From Chloroflexota bacterium (GTDB lineage: Bacteria > Chloroflexota > Anaerolineae > UBA4142): a stretch of DNA of 34,346 bases. The stretch is from assembly GCA_016223105.1 (NCBI GenBank), contig JACRPR010000205.1, positions 1 to 34,346 of the forward strand, in the 5' to 3' direction. Each line of letters starts with the position of its first letter. The stretch's first letter is position 1. Shown in pieces: positions 32,179 through 34,346 of this stretch. The position numbers and the translations under genes were made by a program. The notes beneath the pieces are model-generated. The model saw only the letters and a list, made by a program, of their open reading frames with translations. It ran no database searches and had not been told where the DNA came from.

Positions 32179-32511
32179 TCAAGGGCGCGTTGCTGAAACT
32201 CCGCGTAAGCACGCGACTCCAAAAGTGCAAACAGTCACCGAGCGGCGTATCGTGATGGCGAACACGCCGGATGCGCCCCCCTCATACAATTTATTTCGAC
32301 TCACCGTGATCTTCATTCCTTCGTGCAGAAATTCGCCGAATTGATCAATCACGTTCAAGCCGGTTTCATCAATCGCGCTTTCGATTTCATCGCTCCGCAC
32401 GCCCGCCGGCAAAATCGCGCGCAACGCTTTGCGGACGGTTTGCTTGTCGTCGAGCGTCAAGGTTTGATAATGATCTTGCCAGGCGAAATAGATGTAAACT
32501 GTTTTTGCCAT
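32179..32511 (-). CDS. Small protein, possible ubiquitin-like modifier
   Basis: A 110-residue protein of no recognised family. The strand-strand-helix start (KTVYIYFAW, YQTLTLDD, then TVRKALRAIL) and the late strand EGMKITVSR, with a Gly-Gly at residues 78-79 (KLYEGG), are compatible with a beta-grasp, ubiquitin-like fold; this is inference from pattern, not a match. It follows a JAMM protease gene after five bases, with a GAGGTGGAG ribosome binding site, and that gene overlaps an E1-like gene. Residues about 91-110 come from a repeat fragment, so the original C-terminus is lost or was exposed at Gly79 after cleavage by the JAMM protease. Alternatives: an unrelated small partner protein. Confidence 0.5.
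   Translation of the reverse strand: MAKTVYIYFAWQDHYQTLTLDDKQTVRKALRAILPAGVRSDEIESAIDETGLNVIDQFGEFLHEGMKITVSRNKLYEGGASGVFAITIRRSVTVCTFGVACLRGVSATRP
32199..32240 (-). repeat. Fragment of a MITE-like element at the 3' end of the small gene
   Basis: Read on the minus strand, 32240 to 32199 matches 21939-21980 at 36 of 42 positions (shared core CTTTTGGAGTCGCG and TTACGCGG). It encodes the C-terminal tail of the small protein. Confidence 0.75.
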
Positions 32512-32516
32512 CGGTT

Positions 32517-33191
32517 CTACTCCACCTCATTTTCCGGTTGCGCCAGTAAACTCGCTTGCCGCGCGAGTTGTTCCGTCGCGAGCCACTTTCGCATTCGCAC
32601 GATCTTGTCCGCGAGCACGTACAGCGTTTCGAGTAAATTTCCCGGCGTGCAATTGTCTGGCAGTGGCGGCACCAGCACCTTCATTTCCGGCAAAAGATTT
32701 TCGAGGAGCGCGAGCCGGATGCGTTGATCTTCCTTCCATAGCAAATCGCGTTTTTCAACTTCGATCTGATCCGTCGCGCTCGCGCCGCTGAACGCGCCGA
32801 TCAGTTTTTGCGTCGGCTCGATCACCGCCGCGATCAGCCGGTCGTTCTCGCCGATCAGTTCACCAAACGTCTGCCGATCCAGATCCGAAAGAAAAATGCC
32901 GTGCCCCGGATGCGAGTGCACCCACGCAACCATCGTTACTTGCGGAAACAATCCCAGGTCGCCCAATGTGAATTTGAGCAGAGCGAGATACTTGGCTTCA
33001 AACGAACAGTACGTCGCACTACTGCGATACTGCGGCGGGAACACGATGCCTTTGAGCAGAACCTCATTATTTTTTGTGTAACTGCCGATGCCGATGCCGC
33101 CCCATTCATCGCGTTCGAGATTCGCAGTGAACTCAATTGCGGCAGAATAGATTTGCGAATCAATGACACATTTGCGCGGAGTCGGTCTCAT
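32517..33191 (-). CDS. JAMM/MPN+ metalloprotease (JAB domain)
   Basis: A 224-residue protease with a complete JAMM zinc site: Glu29 (RDEWGG), His92 and His94 (WVHSHPG), Ser102 and Asp105 in the exact H-x-H-x7-S-x2-D spacing. JAMM enzymes remove ubiquitin or ubiquitin-like proteins, or process their C-termini. The catalytic domain covers about residues 8-140; the C-terminal 80 residues are helical with no known motif. The ATG overlaps the stop of the E1-like gene (ATGA), indicating coupled synthesis. With the small protein downstream it forms a likely modifier-processing set. A sulfur-carrier or metabolic JAB role (as with MoaD/ThiS) is the main alternative. Confidence 0.9.
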   Translation of the reverse strand: MRPTPRKCVIDSQIYSAAIEFTANLERDEWGGIGIGSYTKNNEVLLKGIVFPPQYRSSATYCSFEAKYLALLKFTLGDLGLFPQVTMVAWVHSHPGHGIFLSDLDRQTFGELIGENDRLIAAVIEPTQKLIGAFSGASATDQIEVEKRDLLWKEDQRIRLALLENLLPEMKVLVPPLPDNCTPGNLLETLYVLADKIVRMRKWLATEQLARQASLLAQPENEVE

Positions 33192-34346
33192 TCTGCGTCC
33201 CCCAAGAGCGCGTCTTCAATTGCGCGCCAAAATTCGCGCGGATGTTCGCACACGCCGCGCGCGTGGCGCGGACACGCGTCGCGATTCAACCGGCATTTTT
33301 CGAGCGCGTTCTCTTTGCCGAAATATCCGATCTGATGATCCACCGGCGCGCGCGGTTTGATCAGCGCGAGCAACGCGAAAAGCGCCTGCGCGCTCGCGAT
33401 TGCCGCCGTCGTCGTAACCAGCGCGCGCCCGATCACCGGCGCGTGCGCGTCTTCGTCCGTGCACGATAAATGATCTGCGTGCGCGCGCATCGCTTGCGCG
33501 GCATCGCGTCCGCGTTCCTCTTCCCACCAACAGTACAAGCAACCATTTTTGTCCGGTACGATCAAGCGCGCGCCGCCGTCGAACGCGTCCGTGCCGCCAT
33601 CCACGAGCGGAACATTGTGCAGTGCCGCCCATTCCGCCAACACATAGCGCGCTTTGAAATTGTCGAACGCGCTGATCGCGATCTGCGCGTCGCGCATCGC
33701 GTCGGCGCGCGTGATCACGGTCGTCGCTTGAATTTCTTCCAGCCATTCCGTCGTCGTTAAATTTGGATTCAACGCGCGCAACGCGCGCGCGGCGGCTTGC
33801 ACTTTGGGCAAGCCGATCACGCGTTCATCGTACAGCACCTGGCGATTGAGATTGTGCGTCTCGATCCGATTGTCGCCGTCGAACAAAATCAGTTCGCCCG
33901 CGATTTGCGTCGCCGCGAGAATTGCCGCAACCCACACGCCGAGCCCGCCGACGCCGCCTAAAATTATTTTGACGGCAGACGGTAATTGCAATTCGACCGG
34001 CTCTTCGATGATCGTGTCGTTCTCAACGCGATTGTCGAGGAACGGCGAATAGTACACGCGCGCGATCGGTTCGACAAATTCCGCGCGCGGCGATTCTTCA
34101 ATCGCAATATTTTCGAGCGAGGCGCGCGCGAGCAAGTGATCGAGTTGGAGCGGCAAATGATAAACTGAATTTTGATCCGCGCGGTTCTCTTTACGCGCGA
34201 TCAATGCCGCGCCATTCACCAAAATTTCGGGCGGCTCGTCGGACGATTTGCGAAACGCGTATTCAAGCGTGACCCAAAATTTTTCGATCTCGGTCGCGCG
34301 CACACAGCGCGTGACACGCAACACCTCTTGCGCCGCAAGCGCGCCG
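33188..34346 (-). CDS. ThiF/E1-like adenylyltransferase, 5' end beyond the window
   Basis: The visible part has at least 385 residues and stays open to the window edge. Numbered from the GTG at 34324, the Rossmann ATP loop is GGVGGLG (123-129), followed by LFDGD (147-151), NRQ (160-162), Lys174 and Asp221, the catalytic set of E1/MoeB/ThiF enzymes, which adenylate a Gly-Gly C-terminus. Cys288 in LSCTDE sits where the E1 thioester cysteine (C-T) is expected. CxxC at 262/265 with Cys344, 351 and 359 may bind zinc. The window-edge codons read ALAAQEVLRV, typical of the end of a ThiF domain, so a second, N-terminal ThiF-like domain probably lies outside, as in canonical two-domain E1. Stop overlaps the JAMM gene start. 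Confidence 0.85.
   Translation of the reverse strand, partial: GALAAQEVLRVTRCVRATEIEKFWVTLEYAFRKSSDEPPEILVNGAALIARKENRADQNSVYHLPLQLDHLLARASLENIAIEESPRAEFVEPIARVYYSPFLDNRVENDTIIEEPVELQLPSAVKIILGGVGGLGVWVAAILAATQIAGELILFDGDNRIETHNLNRQVLYDERVIGLPKVQAAARALRALNPNLTTTEWLEEIQATTVITRADAMRDAQIAISAFDNFKARYVLAEWAALHNVPLVDGGTDAFDGGARLIVPDKNGCLYCWWEEERGRDAAQAMRAHADHLSCTDEDAHAPVIGRALVTTTAAIASAQALFALLALIKPRAPVDHQIGYFGKENALEKCRLNRDACPRHARGVCEHPREFWRAIEDALLGDAE

Overview
This is a GC-rich bacterial chromosomal window with very heavy use of CGCG/GCGC words. Gene content points to a Chloroflexota (Anaerolineae-like) genome. It has a MalT-type ATPase fused to a SARP/BTAD domain, membrane-anchored proteins with long Pro/Thr linkers, a holB-ricT pair, a TatA-TatC pair, lipoproteins, and many intergenic hairpin repeats. 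The phylum is an inference from content and style; no rRNA or tRNA gene is present to confirm it.

Layout. Positions 1-3711 hold a DUF3054 membrane protein and a large signal-responsive regulator. Positions 3831-7981, on the minus strand, hold an MFS transporter split by one in-frame stop, a small membrane protein, a toxin-antitoxin remnant whose PIN toxin has lost its middle, and a guanine-nucleotide operon (xpt-guaA). Positions 8206-9979 hold tatA, tatC and a Crp/Fnr regulator. Positions 10056-15027 hold what looks like a respiratory-type operon. It starts with a promoter carrying a TTGAC-N4-GTCAA box at -41.5 and a structured leader. It then encodes a small membrane protein, a 12-TM protein with an H-x-H motif resembling heme-copper oxidase subunit I, a SUMF1-type lipoprotein, a heme O synthase-like prenyltransferase and another membrane protein. 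A second SUMF1 protein follows under its own promoter.

Positions 16013-17960 form a yybP-ykoY (Mn2+) riboswitch operon with a YugP-like zinc protease and a TerC-family protein. Positions 18009-24513, on the minus strand, hold an AI-2E/PerM-family protein, a UPF0173 metallo-beta-lactamase-fold protein, a winged-helix protein, two tandem paralogous surface proteins, a helical membrane-anchored protein and a PpiC-type lipoprotein isomerase. Positions 24701-29824 form a TetR-controlled ABC exporter operon of the YbhGFSR type, in which the second ATPase has an in-frame TAG. A possible stand-alone small RNA follows (29863-30014). Positions 30141-32125 are holB-ricT. The last 2.2 kb (32179-34346) is an E1-like/JAMM/small-protein cassette resembling a ubiquitin-like modification system; it runs off the right edge.

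Two threads run across the window. First, three genes are broken by single events (TAA in MFS, TAG in ABC, an internal deletion in the PIN toxin). Second, repeat elements have repeatedly landed on gene ends. They supply the stop codon of the UPF0173 gene, the last residues of holB, the C-terminal tail of the small protein beside the JAMM protease, the N-terminus of a lipoprotein and the first residues of guaA. The best candidates for something undescribed are the putative Ubl/E1/JAMM cassette and the FNR-box/HCO-like/CtaB/SUMF1 operon.
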